The notes: generated by a model not told the origin, from the letters alone. 10,964 bases of DNA from Prevotella sp. CAG:1058 (GCA_000433175.1 HF986618.1:1-10964), one strand, 5' to 3'. Positions 1 to 7,407 are shown, counted from the stretch's first letter. Numbers and translations: made by a program.

Positions 1-27
1 TAACATCCAAACAAACTGCGGATGAAC

Positions 28-108
28 CGTAAAAGGCAGCCTTTCGCATTGCAAAAGGCTGCCTTTTACGAGCAGAAATGCCACCTTTTAGCTCGTAAAA
101 GGTGGCAT
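28..108. repeat. Double inverted repeat, REP-like intergenic element
   Basis: Two perfect hairpins stand side by side. The first has 17-base arms (28-44 and 54-70) around a 9-base loop; the second has 13-base arms (78-90 and 96-108) around a 5-base loop. Both contain the core TAAAAGG. The 3' arm of the first and the loop plus start of the 3' arm of the second are also complementary over 12 bases (62-73 with 91-102), so a third hairpin excludes the other two. The core GCCTTT-N6-GCAAAAGG-N3-CCTTTT recurs near the other end of the window (10692-10722), which suggests a dispersed repeat family rather than a single-gene terminator. It could still help terminate asd, which ends at 149 on the minus strand. 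Confidence 0.8.
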
Positions 109-115
109 ATTGTAA

Positions 116-145
116 ACATGCTGATAACCAGCAGGTTATGCATGT
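116..145 (-). terminator. Probable asd terminator hairpin
   Basis: Directly after the asd stop codon, reading the minus strand, the arms ACATGC-ATAACC and GGTTAT-(CA bulge)-GCATGT form a 12-bp stem with a 2-base bulge and a TGCT loop. The following minus-strand bases are only moderately T-rich (TTTACAATA), so this is a weak intrinsic terminator, possibly assisted by the larger hairpins at 28-108. Confidence 0.5.
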
Positions 146-148
146 GTC

Positions 149-1159
149 TTATTTCACGTTCCCGACCTTTACAAGATATTCTGCTATCTGCACTGCGTTG
201 AGGGCTGCGCCCTTGCGTATCTGGTCGCCGCTGAGCCAGAATGTCAGTCCGTTCTCATCGGCCAGGTCCTTGCGTATGCGGCCTACGTAGATGTCGTCCT
301 TGCCGGCCGTGTCGAGCGGCATGGGGTATACCAGGTTTGCAGGGTCGTCCTCGAGTGTCACGCCGGGTGCTGCAGCTATGGCAGCGCGTGCCTCCTCTAC
401 GCTGATGGGGCGTTCCGTTTCAATCCATACCGACTCCGAGTGTGCCCTTAGCGACGATACCCTCACGCACATTGCCGAGCATTTCACGTCGCTGTGCATT
501 ATCTTGCGCGTTTCGTTGAACATCTTCATCTCCTCTTTCGTGTATCCGTTAGGCTGGAACACGTCAATCTGCGGTATCACGTTGTATGCCAGCTGGTGGG
601 GGAACTTGCTTACTGTCACCTCCTCGCCGTTGACGAGCTGGCGGTACTGTTCCTGCAGTTCGGCCATCGCGGCGGCTCCCGCTCCGCTTGCGCTCTGGTA
701 GCTGGCTATGTGTATGCGTCGTATGTGGCTCAGCTTCTCGAGCGGCTGCAGCACTACGACCATCATTATCGTCGTGCAGTTGGGGTTGGCTATTATGCCG
801 CGCGGGCGGTTGAGCGCATCCTCGGCGTTGCACTCGGGTACCACGAGGGGCACGTCGTCGTCCATGCGGAAGGCGCTCGAGTTGTCTATCATCACCGCGC
901 CATACTTTGTTATGTCTTCGGCAAACTCCTTCGACGTGCCGGCTCCCGCCGATGTGAAGGCAATGTCAATGTCCTTGAAGTCGTCGTTGTGTTGCAGCAG
1001 CTTCACTTCATACTCCTTGCCCTTGAAGGTGTATTTAGTACCTGCCGAACGTTTTGAACCGAACAACACCAGGTTGTCCAACGGAAACTCTCTCTCTGCG
1101 AGCACCCTGAGAAATTCTTGTCCCACGGCTCCGCTCGCACCAACGATTGCTACATTCAT
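149..1159 (-). CDS. asd: Aspartate-semialdehyde dehydrogenase
   Basis: Cytosolic enzyme that reduces L-aspartyl-4-phosphate to L-aspartate-4-semialdehyde with NADPH, the branch point to lysine/diaminopimelate, threonine and methionine. The 336-residue length is normal for the family. The N-terminal dinucleotide-binding loop is GASGAVG (residues 7-13). The catalytic cysteine is Cys128 in NPNCTT, Gln155 lies in SYQSASGAG, and the active-site histidine is His240 in RAHSE. Residue spacing resembles the Gram-positive/Bacteroidota type of the enzyme. The ATG at 1157-1159 is chosen because the NAD(P)-binding strand [10 protein letters not shown] starts immediately; upstream is A/T-rich (ATTATAAGAAA) with no Shine-Dalgarno. 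It stands alone on its strand, diverging from the antiporter, with a roughly 210-base untranslated leader. Confidence 0.97.
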   Translation of the reverse strand: MNVAIVGASGAVGQEFLRVLAEREFPLDNLVLFGSKRSAGTKYTFKGKEYEVKLLQHNDDFKDIDIAFTSAGAGTSKEFAEDITKYGAVMIDNSSAFRMDDDVPLVVPECNAEDALNRPRGIIANPNCTTIMMVVVLQPLEKLSHIRRIHIASYQSASGAGAAAMAELQEQYRQLVNGEEVTVSKFPHQLAYNVIPQIDVFQPNGYTKEEMKMFNETRKIMHSDVKCSAMCVRVSSLRAHSESVWIETERPISVEEARAAIAAAPGVTLEDDPANLVYPMPLDTAGKDDIYVGRIRKDLADENGLTFWLSGDQIRKGAALNAVQIAEYLVKVGNVK

Positions 1160-1374
1160 TTTCTTATAATGTTTTAGTTAGATGTCTCTTCTGTCCGGAC
1201 GGGCGCCGGGCCCGCAAGGCAGAGGCGCTGAAGTAATGCCGGCTGCAAGCCTGTCTGCGTCATGACGGTAGGGCTGCATGCACCGCCCGCCCGGTTGTCC
1301 GTCTTGAGGCTCTTATGCCTTACACTTACTTCTGCGTTGGCTTAAGTTTACTATCAAATCTTCCTTTTTCCTTG
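1160..1374 (-). promoter_or_regulatory. Long structured 5' leader of asd
   Basis: If transcription starts just downstream of the -7 box at 1375-1382, asd has a leader of about 205-210 nt. Within it the minus-strand word GTAAGGCA (plus 1316-1323) can pair with TGCCTTGC (plus 1214-1221, one G-U pair), extended by a neighbouring GAG/CTC pairing, closing a domain of about 110 nt. Inside this, GACGG and CCGTC (around 1264-1303) can pair again. A further C/G-rich hairpin lies at 1200-1214. No recognisable lysine-riboswitch core was found by eye, and no T-run suggests a terminator. It may be a leader RNA of unknown type or simply a structured UTR. Confidence 0.4.
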
Positions 1375-1382
1375 CAAAAGTA
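1375..1382 (-). promoter_or_regulatory. asd promoter, Bacteroidota -7 box
   Basis: The minus strand reads TACTTTTG, an exact match to the TAnnTTTG -7 consensus of the Bacteroidota primary sigma factor. No good TTTG -33 element is found 19-21 bases upstream, so the assignment rests on the -7 box and on its location in the divergent gap. Confidence 0.6.
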
Positions 1383-1397
1383 CAACTTTTAAGCTAA

Positions 1398-1432
1398 TTG
1401 TTGTAAAATGATGATTTTTTTTTGCAATTTTG
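1398..1432 (+). promoter_or_regulatory. Antiporter promoter (-33 and -7)
   Basis: ATTGTTG at 1397-1403 and CAATTTTG at 1425-1432 are spaced by 21 bases, close to the Bacteroidota arrangement TTTG-N19-21-TAnnTTTG. The -7 box has C where T is preferred. Start of transcription would be near 1438-1440, giving a leader of about 20 bases. A nine-T run lies in the spacer. The element sits back to back with the asd promoter. Confidence 0.5.
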
Positions 1433-1461
1433 CATACAAAAACGCAACGAAATGAATATTT

Positions 1462-3582
1462 ATGCCTGACATATCACAATATTTTCCCATAACGTCACCC
1501 ACAATGATATTCTTCGTTGTGTTGTGCATAATATTGTTCGCGCCGATAATCATGGGCAAGCTGCGCATTCCGCACATTGTCGGCATGGTGCTGGCAGGAG
1601 TCGTAATAGGCCCTTACGGTCTTAACGTCCTTGCCAAGGACGACTCGTTCGACCTGTTCGGCCATGTCGGCCTGTTCTACATCATGTTCCTTGCCGGACT
1701 CGAGATGAACATGGCCAACTTCATGAAGAACAAGGCGCGCACTGTAACCCATGGCATTATGGCCTTCGTCATCCCAATGCTCATGGGCTTTTTCATAAAC
1801 CGCGCCGTGCTCGAGTACAGCGTCATGACGTCGGTCCTGCTTGCCAGCATGTACGCCTCGCACACCATCATTGCTTATCCCATAATAATGCGCTACGGCC
1901 TTACGCGCCAGCGCAGCGTAACCATAGCCGTTGGCGCTACTGCCATTACCGATACGCTGACACTGCTCGTGCTTGCCATAATCGGCGGATTGTTCAAGGG
2001 CGACATTACAGGAGGCTTCTGGCTGATGCTTTTCCTTAAGATAGCCGTGGTGTTCTTCGTCATTTTCTTTATCTTCCCGCGCATCGCACGCCACTTCTTC
2101 CATCGTTATGAAGACAATGTGGCGCAGTTCATCTTCGTTCTTGCCATGACGTTCCTGGGCGCATGGCTCATGGAGCTTATAGGCATGGAAGGCCTCCTCG
2201 GCGCCTTCCTCACGGGACTTGTGCTCAACCGCTTCGTGCCTAACGTGTCGCCGCTGATGACCCACCTCGAGTTCGTGGGCAATGCCATATTCATACCTTA
2301 TTTCCTTATTGGCGTGGGCATGCTTGTTAACGTCAAGCTGCTTTTTGGCGGTTGGGACTCACTCCAGGTGGCAGCCGTCATGATTCTTGTAGCGCTTACG
2401 AGCAAATGGATAGCCTCCCTTTTCACGCAGAAGCTGTTCGGCATGCGCGGAGTAGAGCGCGAGATGATTTACGGACTCAGTAATGCGCAGGCCGGAGCCA
2501 CTCTTGCCGCGGTAATGGTGGGCTACAACCTGATAACTCCCAGTGGCCAGCGCCTTCTCAACGACGACGTGCTCAACGGCACCGTGATACTTATACTCGT
2601 AACGTGCGTGTTCAGTTCGTTCACTACCGAGCTTGCGTCCAAGAGGATTGCGCTTGAGAACCAGGCAGCCGTGCCCGAGGACGAGGCCAGCGACGACGAG
2701 AAGATAATGATAAACCTGAAGCATTCCGAGACCGCCGAGATGCTCATGGGACTGGCCATACTTATGCGTAACAGGATGCTCAACCGTGGCGTCGTGGCGC
2801 TTAATGTCGTTTACGACGACATCAACCGCCTGCAGTACCAGGAGAAGGGGCGGCGTTTGCTCGAACGTGTTACCAAGGTAGCCAATTATGCAGGCGTGGG
2901 AGTGCAGACCCAGGTCAGGATAGCCACCAACATCATAAACGGCATAAAGCACGCCTTCAAGGAGTTTAACGCATCTGAAATGATAATCGGCATGCACAAG
3001 AGCGAAGACTCCGCCAAGAAGTTCTGGGGCGAGTTCATACCCGGCCTGTTCAACGGCCTTAGCCGCCAGATTACCATTGTGCGCTGCCTCCGCCCGTTGA
3101 ATACGCTCAGGCGCATACAGGTAGCCGTGCCGTCCAGGGCCGAGTTCGAGCCCGGTTTCTACCGCTGGATGGAGCGCCTCGCCCGCATAGCCGAGAATCT
3201 TGACTGCCGCATACAGTTCCATGCAAAGCGCGAGACGCTTTCGCTCATCAACGAGTACATACAGCACCGTCATCCCAACGTGCGTGCCGAATACACCTTC
3301 ATGGCGCATTGGATAGACATTGCCAATCTTGCTGACGGCGTAGCCGACGACCACTTGTTCGTCGTTATAACCGCCCGTAAGGGCACCATATCATACAAGT
3401 CGGCGCTCGAGCGTCTGCCCGAGGAGCTCACCACGTATTTCTCCGGCAAGAGCCTGATGATTATCTTCCCCGACCAGTACGGCGAGCCTGTCGGTGCCAT
3501 GACATTGGCCGAACCGCAGCGCCATGAGCAGCGCAGTGCGTACGACATGATTATTACATGGATAAGAAAGAAATTTGCATGA
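1462..3582 (+). CDS. CPA2-type cation/proton antiporter
   Basis: Inner-membrane monovalent-cation/H+ exchanger of the Na_H_Exchanger (CPA2) superfamily, 706 residues. Residues about 14-385 form 12-13 hydrophobic segments. Recognisable points are FLAGLE (76-81), the ion-site segment ATAITDTLTLLVLA (159-172) with a single acidic residue Asp164 preceded by Thr, and Lys315 in the segment equivalent to TM10. An acidic linker (PEDEASDDEK, 405-414) leads to a soluble C-terminal region (416-706) that looks like two universal-stress-protein-like domains; there is no TrkA-N/RCK nucleotide-binding motif as in KefC. The transported ion (Na+ or K+) cannot be told. The ATG at 1462 has a fitting promoter just upstream. 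The next gene starts 114 bases after the stop, so co-transcription is possible but not shown. Confidence 0.92.
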   Translation: MPDISQYFPITSPTMIFFVVLCIILFAPIIMGKLRIPHIVGMVLAGVVIGPYGLNVLAKDDSFDLFGHVGLFYIMFLAGLEMNMANFMKNKARTVTHGIMAFVIPMLMGFFINRAVLEYSVMTSVLLASMYASHTIIAYPIIMRYGLTRQRSVTIAVGATAITDTLTLLVLAIIGGLFKGDITGGFWLMLFLKIAVVFFVIFFIFPRIARHFFHRYEDNVAQFIFVLAMTFLGAWLMELIGMEGLLGAFLTGLVLNRFVPNVSPLMTHLEFVGNAIFIPYFLIGVGMLVNVKLLFGGWDSLQVAAVMILVALTSKWIASLFTQKLFGMRGVEREMIYGLSNAQAGATLAAVMVGYNLITPSGQRLLNDDVLNGTVILILVTCVFSSFTTELASKRIALENQAAVPEDEASDDEKIMINLKHSETAEMLMGLAILMRNRMLNRGVVALNVVYDDINRLQYQEKGRRLLERVTKVANYAGVGVQTQVRIATNIINGIKHAFKEFNASEMIIGMHKSEDSAKKFWGEFIPGLFNGLSRQITIVRCLRPLNTLRRIQVAVPSRAEFEPGFYRWMERLARIAENLDCRIQFHAKRETLSLINEYIQHRHPNVRAEYTFMAHWIDIANLADGVADDHLFVVITARKGTISYKSALERLPEELTTYFSGKSLMIIFPDQYGEPVGAMTLAEPQRHEQRSAYDMIITWIRKKFA

Positions 3583-3696
3583 TGCCGTGACAGTGTCGGA
3601 CTGTAGGAGCCGGGCAAGGTGCTTGCTTGTGACTGGTGCCGCGACTGGCGGGCAGGCCGGCATGACTGCGGACATGCAATAAATAATTATACGAAA

Positions 3697-4416
3697 ATGA
3701 TAGACATTAAAGGCATAACCAAAAGTTTCGGGTCGCTGCAAGTGCTTAAGGGTATCGACCTGCACATCAACAAAGGCGAAGTGGTTAGCATCGTAGGCCC
3801 CAGCGGCGCAGGCAAGACCACGCTGCTCCAGATAATGGGCACGCTCGACAAGCCTGACAGCGGCGAGATAATCATAGACGGTACCGACGTAAGGAAGCTA
3901 AGCTCGAAGAAACTGTCCGAGTTCCGCAACAAGCGCATCGGCTTCGTGTTCCAGTTCCACCAGCTCCTGCCCGAGTTCACGGCTATCGAGAACATCATGA
4001 TTCCTGCCTTCATAGCAGGCATGTCGAAGAGCGAAGCCAAGAAGCGTGCTAAGGAGCTTCTTGACTTCATGGGGCTTGCCGACCGTGCCGGACACAAGCC
4101 CAACGAACTCTCGGGAGGCGAGAAGCAGCGTGTGGCCGTTGCCCGCGCGCTTGTCAACAGGCCTGCCGTCATACTCGCCGACGAACCTTCGGGCAGTCTC
4201 GACTCCAGGAACAAGGCCGAGCTTCACCAGCTGTTCTTCGACCTGCGCGACAAGACAGGCCAGACCTTCGTCATCGTTACGCACGACGAGAGCCTGGCAA
4301 AGATAACCGACAGGACTATTTCAATGAAGGACGGCATGCTTGAACCTGACGTACAGGCGGCATCTGACGCTTCTGATTCAACTGCCGAAACCGCCCCCGC
4401 AGAGTCCGGCGAGTGA
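3697..4416 (+). CDS. LolD-like ABC transporter ATP-binding protein
   Basis: Cytosolic ATPase subunit of the LolD/MacB/FtsE-type ABC family, 239 residues. All nucleotide-site motifs are present: Walker A GPSGAGKT (34-41), Q-loop Gln86, signature LSGGE (138-142), Walker B VILADEP (158-164), D-loop SGSLD (165-169) and H-loop His196. The segment [21 protein letters not shown] (83-103) is typical of LolD, the ATPase that powers transfer of outer-membrane lipoproteins to LolA. The reading frame stays open to a GTG at 3619, but the ATG at 3697 places the usual family N-terminus ([12 protein letters not shown]) first and follows an A/T-rich stretch. No LolC/LolE or MacB permease gene is adjacent, so the partner must be elsewhere. 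Residues 217-239 form an Asp/Glu/Ala/Ser-rich tail beyond the usual domain end. The exact substrate is inferred. Confidence 0.9.
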   Translation: MIDIKGITKSFGSLQVLKGIDLHINKGEVVSIVGPSGAGKTTLLQIMGTLDKPDSGEIIIDGTDVRKLSSKKLSEFRNKRIGFVFQFHQLLPEFTAIENIMIPAFIAGMSKSEAKKRAKELLDFMGLADRAGHKPNELSGGEKQRVAVARALVNRPAVILADEPSGSLDSRNKAELHQLFFDLRDKTGQTFVIVTHDESLAKITDRTISMKDGMLEPDVQAASDASDSTAETAPAESGE

Positions 4417-4467
4417 CATTCCGTAACATGCCGGCAGCTTCATAATAATATTAAAACAGAAAGAAGT

Positions 4468-5361
4468 ATGGATTTCATAAGATTGGGTGACTATAATAGG
4501 ATGACCGTGGTCAAGTCGGTCGACTTCGGAATGTATCTTGACGGAGGCGACGAAGGCGAAGTCCTCTTGCCTGCACGCTATGTGCCTGAAGGCTGCAAGG
4601 TGGGCGACGAGCTTGAGGTCTTTGTCTATCTCGACAACGAGGAGAGGCTTGTGGCCACTACCCAGCGGCCATACGCCAAGGTGGGCGACTTCGCCTATCT
4701 TGAAGTCGCATGGGTCAACGAGTACGGCGCGTTCCTCGACTGGGGTCTGATGAAAGACCTTTTCTGCCCGTTCCGCGAGCAGAAGATGAAGATGGAGAAA
4801 GGCAAGCGCTACATTGTCTTCGTCCATGTAGACAGCGAGAGCCACCGCATCGTTGCGTCGGCCAAGGTCGAGCACTTCATGGATACGAACTTCCCGCCGT
4901 ACGCCCACGGCGACGAAGTCGACCTGTTGGTGTGGCAGAAGACCGACCTCGGCTTCAAGGTTATCGTAGACAACAGTTTCCCCGGCCTCGTTTACGGCAA
5001 CCAGATATTCAAGGACATACATACCGGCGACCGCATGAAGGGCTATATCGACATCGTGCGCGAGGACGGCAAGATAGACGTCATGCTGCAACCTACGGGC
5101 TGGCGCATGACCAAAGGCCTCGGCGACGTGCTTCTTGAATATCTTGAAAGCAACAACGGCGTGTGCCTGCTGACCGACAAGAGTCCTGCCAAAGATATTT
5201 ACCGTCAGTTCCAGGTAAGTAAGAAGAACTTCAAGAAGGCTGTCGGCGACCTGTACAAGCGCCGTCTCATAACGATAGGCGACGACTGCATCAGGTTGAA
5301 CGATAATAAGAAAGGCAACGCAGGCAATAAGGATGCCAACCGTAAACGCACTAAATATTAA
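4468..5361 (+). CDS. CvfB-like S1-domain RNA-binding protein
   Basis: The 297-residue protein matches the CvfB/YitL layout: three S1-type OB-fold segments followed by a winged helix. The first lies at about 1-65 (VVKSVDFGMYLDGGDEGEVLLP), the second at about 68-132 (AYLEVAWVNEYGAFLDWG), the third at about 143-212 (DLLVWQKTDLGFKVIVDN... GYIDIVREDGKIDVML). The winged-helix part is about 222-278 (DVLLEYLESNNGVCLLTDKSP... KRRLITI). A basic Lys/Asn/Arg tail ends the protein. Family members bind RNA; CvfB was first named as a virulence factor regulator in Staphylococcus, and its role in this phylum is not defined. The gene starts 51 bases after the ABC ATPase stop, with AGAAAGAAGT before the ATG, and is followed 30 bases later by the dehydrogenase-like gene, so a shared transcript is likely. 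Confidence 0.88.
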   Translation: MDFIRLGDYNRMTVVKSVDFGMYLDGGDEGEVLLPARYVPEGCKVGDELEVFVYLDNEERLVATTQRPYAKVGDFAYLEVAWVNEYGAFLDWGLMKDLFCPFREQKMKMEKGKRYIVFVHVDSESHRIVASAKVEHFMDTNFPPYAHGDEVDLLVWQKTDLGFKVIVDNSFPGLVYGNQIFKDIHTGDRMKGYIDIVREDGKIDVMLQPTGWRMTKGLGDVLLEYLESNNGVCLLTDKSPAKDIYRQFQVSKKNFKKAVGDLYKRRLITIGDDCIRLNDNKKGNAGNKDANRKRTKY

Positions 5362-5391
5362 TCCGGTTAAAATATAAAAATACGTAGATAT

Positions 5392-6291
5392 ATGGACAAG
5401 TTCAAGAAACTGGTGGCCATAGAACCAGTCAATATGGTTCCTGAAGCTCGTCCACGCCTTGAGGGGCTTGCTGAGAGTGTTGTCATGTACGACGACATAC
5501 CTTCATCGTCTGACGAGATAGTCAGGCGCATAGGCGATGCTGACGCCGTATTGTTGAGCTTTACATCGTCACTGCCCAAAGAGACGCTTGAGCAATGCAC
5601 GAATGTCAGATACGTCGGCATGTGCTGTTCGCTCTATTCGCCTGAAAGTGCCAATGTCGATATAAAATACGCCAATCAGCATGGTATCGTCGTTACCGGC
5701 ATCCGCGATTACGGCGACGAAGGCGTCATTGAATATGTAATCAGCGAGCTTGTGCGTTGCCTGCACGGCTTCGGCCGGCCTGCATGGTTCGGCAGTCCGA
5801 GCGAGATTACCGGCCTCAAGGTCGGAGTTATAGGCCTTGGCAAGTCAGGCGGAATGATAGCCGACGCCATGAAGTTCCTCGGAGCCGATATCGCCTATTT
5901 CGCCCGTAGCAAGAAACCCGCTGCCGAAAGCAAAGGTTACCGTTTCACTCCCCTTGGCGATTTGCTTGAACAAAGCGATGTCATTTTCTGCTGCCTGAAT
6001 AAGAACACGGTACTGTTGCATGAAGAGGAGTTCAGGCGTTTGGGCGGCCATAAGATACTTTTCAATACAGGCTTGTCGCCCGCATGGGACGAGGAACCGT
6101 TCGCCCGCTGGCTCGACGGCGACAACATTTGTTATTGCGACACGGTAGGAGCCGCAGGCGGACAACGCTTCCTTGATCATCCGCACATGAATTGCGTGCG
6201 TGTTTCGTCAGGCATCACCCGCCAGGCATACCGCAGGCTCACAGACAAGGTCATCGCAAACATGGAGACCTATCTCGGCCGGGGCATTTAA
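5392..6291 (+). CDS. D-2-hydroxyacid-dehydrogenase-like protein, catalytic residues apparently replaced
   Basis: A 299-residue protein with the fold of NAD(P)-dependent D-isomer 2-hydroxyacid dehydrogenases. The Rossmann motif GVIGLGKSGG (145-154) is intact. The end of the second strand reads YFARSKK (169-175): the usual Asp is absent and Arg/Ser/Lys follow, which points to NADP(H) rather than NAD(H). Where the family has NxxRG the sequence is NTGLS (225-229), so the substrate-binding Arg is Leu228; the segment corresponding to DVFxxEP is DTVGAAG (250-256), without the Glu; and the PHIAG segment is RVSSG (270-274), without the His. Length is slightly short of the usual 310-340. The reaction is therefore unknown: it may be a pseudoenzyme or a divergent reductase. 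The ATG at 5392 follows A/T-rich sequence 30 bases after the CvfB-like gene with no promoter box seen. Confidence 0.85.
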   Translation: MDKFKKLVAIEPVNMVPEARPRLEGLAESVVMYDDIPSSSDEIVRRIGDADAVLLSFTSSLPKETLEQCTNVRYVGMCCSLYSPESANVDIKYANQHGIVVTGIRDYGDEGVIEYVISELVRCLHGFGRPAWFGSPSEITGLKVGVIGLGKSGGMIADAMKFLGADIAYFARSKKPAAESKGYRFTPLGDLLEQSDVIFCCLNKNTVLLHEEEFRRLGGHKILFNTGLSPAWDEEPFARWLDGDNICYCDTVGAAGGQRFLDHPHMNCVRVSSGITRQAYRRLTDKVIANMETYLGRGI

Positions 6292-6307
6292 GATATTTTC
6301 ATCATAC

Positions 6308-6339
6308 CGTCCGTGGACCTCGCCGCAGGTTCACGGACG
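6308..6339 (+). terminator. Hairpin after the dehydrogenase-like gene
   Basis: Arms CGTCCGTGGACCT (6308-6320) and AGGTTCACGGACG (6327-6339) pair over 13 bp with one G-U and a 6-base loop, 16 bases after the stop codon. No proper T-run follows (TGTACGTTTGTG), so it may end the ATPase-CvfB-dehydrogenase transcript or only stabilise its 3' end. Confidence 0.45.
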
Positions 6340-6456
6340 TGTACGTTTGTGCCGGCCTTGCGTCGCTATTGTGACGCATGCCGCCGCCAGCAAGGACAAA
6401 TAACACACGTGTTTGTATTTTCATAATAAGGACAAGTCGCAAAACTTAACAGGGAA

Positions 6457-7365
6457 ATGTCGGATTTCAGACTGAAGGTGTTTTACAGCGTAGCCAGGAA
6501 CCAGAGCTTCACGCGGGCGGCTAAAGAGCTGTTTGTTAGCCAGCCGGCAATAACCAAGCACATTAACGAGCTTGAGCGGCAATATTCCGTGAGGCTGTTC
6601 GACCGCACGGGCGGCAAGATAATGCTTACCGATGCCGGCCGCCTGCTGCTCGAACACTGCAGCCGCATACTCGACGAGTACAACCGTATGGAGTATGACA
6701 TGGGCCTGCTCAACGCGCGCGGCAGCGGACATATAAGCATAGGAGCAAGCACCACGATAGCCCAATACGTGCTGCCTCAGATTCTTGCAGAGTTTACCGA
6801 GAGGTATCCGAAGATAGAAGTGTCGCTGGCTAACGGCAATTCGCGCGACATAGAGAACGCCCTGCTAAACCACGAGATTGACTTCGGCATGGTTGAGGGC
6901 GTAACCCATGCGGCAGGCCTGCAATACGAGCCGTTTCTTGAAGACGAACTTGTAGCGATAGTCAAGGCAGCCGGCAACGAGTCGCTGCCTGAAGAGCTTA
7001 CCCCTCACGACCTGTGCCGCCTTCCGCTTGTCTTGCGCGAGCAAGGTTCGGGCACCCTTGAAGTCATAGGGACAGGGCTCGAACGTCACGGCATAAAGCT
7101 TTCCGAGCTTAATGTACGCATACGCCTTGGCAGCACCGAGGCCATCAAGGCCTTTCTGCGCCACAGCCGCAGTGTGGGCATAGTGTCGGTGTTCTCCGTC
7201 AGGGAAGAGCTTGCCAGGGGCGTGTTCCGTGTCATCGACATAACAGGACTCAGCTTTATCCGCCATTTCAGTTTTGTTGCCTCTGCCGGTAAGGACTCAC
7301 CGCTGACTGAAAAGTTCAAGGACTTTACGCGCCGCAGTATTATAACCGCAGGTTATAGAGTATAA
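6457..7365 (+). CDS. LysR-family transcriptional regulator, YeiE/CysB-like
   Basis: A 302-residue DNA-binding regulator of normal LysR length. The winged helix-turn-helix lies at residues 1-60 (FYSVARNQSFTRAAKELFVSQPAITKHINELE within 9-40, then the wing RLFDRTGGKIMLTDAG). The effector-binding domain runs from about 90 to 295 and begins GHISIGASTTIAQYVLP, with the ligand-loop segment REQGSGT (194-200) that is typical of the CysB/YeiE/Cbl branch. In enterobacteria YeiE is encoded beside YeiH; here too the next gene is a YeiH-family transporter, 138 bases downstream on the same strand, so it is inferred to control that gene and perhaps itself. The ligand is unknown (sulfite, sulfate or an organic anion are candidates). 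The ATG at 6457 gives the standard N-terminus. The 3' end overlaps a palindrome (7341-7357). Confidence 0.93.
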   Translation: MSDFRLKVFYSVARNQSFTRAAKELFVSQPAITKHINELERQYSVRLFDRTGGKIMLTDAGRLLLEHCSRILDEYNRMEYDMGLLNARGSGHISIGASTTIAQYVLPQILAEFTERYPKIEVSLANGNSRDIENALLNHEIDFGMVEGVTHAAGLQYEPFLEDELVAIVKAAGNESLPEELTPHDLCRLPLVLREQGSGTLEVIGTGLERHGIKLSELNVRIRLGSTEAIKAFLRHSRSVGIVSVFSVREELARGVFRVIDITGLSFIRHFSFVASAGKDSPLTEKFKDFTRRSIITAGYRV

Positions 7366-7388
7366 ATATTTTAAATATACCTCATAAC
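7341..7388 (+). promoter_or_regulatory. Nested palindromes, candidate LysR operator
   Basis: TATAACC-GCA-GGTTATA (7341-7357) is a perfect 7-bp inverted repeat within the last codons of the LysR gene. It shares its right half with a larger imperfect palindrome, 7352-7388, centred on 7370, with arms GTTAT-N3-GTATA and TATAC-N3-ATAAC. The pair ends 11 bases before the -7 box at 7400, the distance range where LysR activators bind (roughly -70 to -25). Three copies of ATAAC(C/G) alternate in orientation. Operator function is inferred from position and symmetry. Confidence 0.5.
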
Positions 7389-7399
7389 GGAAAATTAAT

Positions 7400-7407
7400 T
7401 ACCTTTG
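7400..7407 (+). promoter_or_regulatory. yeiH promoter, Bacteroidota -7 box
   Basis: TACCTTTG matches TAnnTTTG exactly. There is no TTTG at the expected -33 position, which agrees with an activator-dependent promoter controlled by the LysR protein. Transcription would start near 7413, leaving a leader of about 90 bases. Confidence 0.6.

Noticed and set aside
494..1057. 187-codon plus-strand frame opposite asd
   Set aside because: Antisense to a clear asd gene, Val/His/Leu-rich composition typical of a shadow frame in a GC-rich gene, no family motif.
1174..1263. 29-codon minus-strand frame in the asd leader, ending 14 bases before asd
   Set aside because: No ribosome-site or A-rich start context, Pro/Arg/Leu-rich random-looking product and no run of Lys, Thr or Met codons as expected for an attenuator leader peptide.
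1160..1374. Lysine riboswitch upstream of asd
   Set aside because: The leader has the right size, but I could not find the conserved lysine-riboswitch core, and this riboswitch is not expected in this phylum.
2359..3354. 331-codon minus-strand frame inside the antiporter gene
   Set aside because: Long open antisense frame caused by codon bias; the plus-strand antiporter has domain and motif support and its own promoter.
3619..3696. GTG-initiated 26-residue N-terminal extension of the LolD-like ATPase
   Set aside because: The extension (Cys/Arg/Trp-rich) does not resemble LolD N-termini, while the ATG at 3697 starts exactly at the family's first strand.
4378..5091. 237-codon minus-strand frame opposite the CvfB-like gene
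   Set aside because: Shadow of the S1-domain gene; composition (Val/His/Glu) is that of a complementary strand and no motif is present.
6416..6423. TATTTTCA as a -7 box for the LysR gene
   Set aside because: Lacks the final G of TAnnTTTG and has no TTTG at the right spacing; too weak to annotate.
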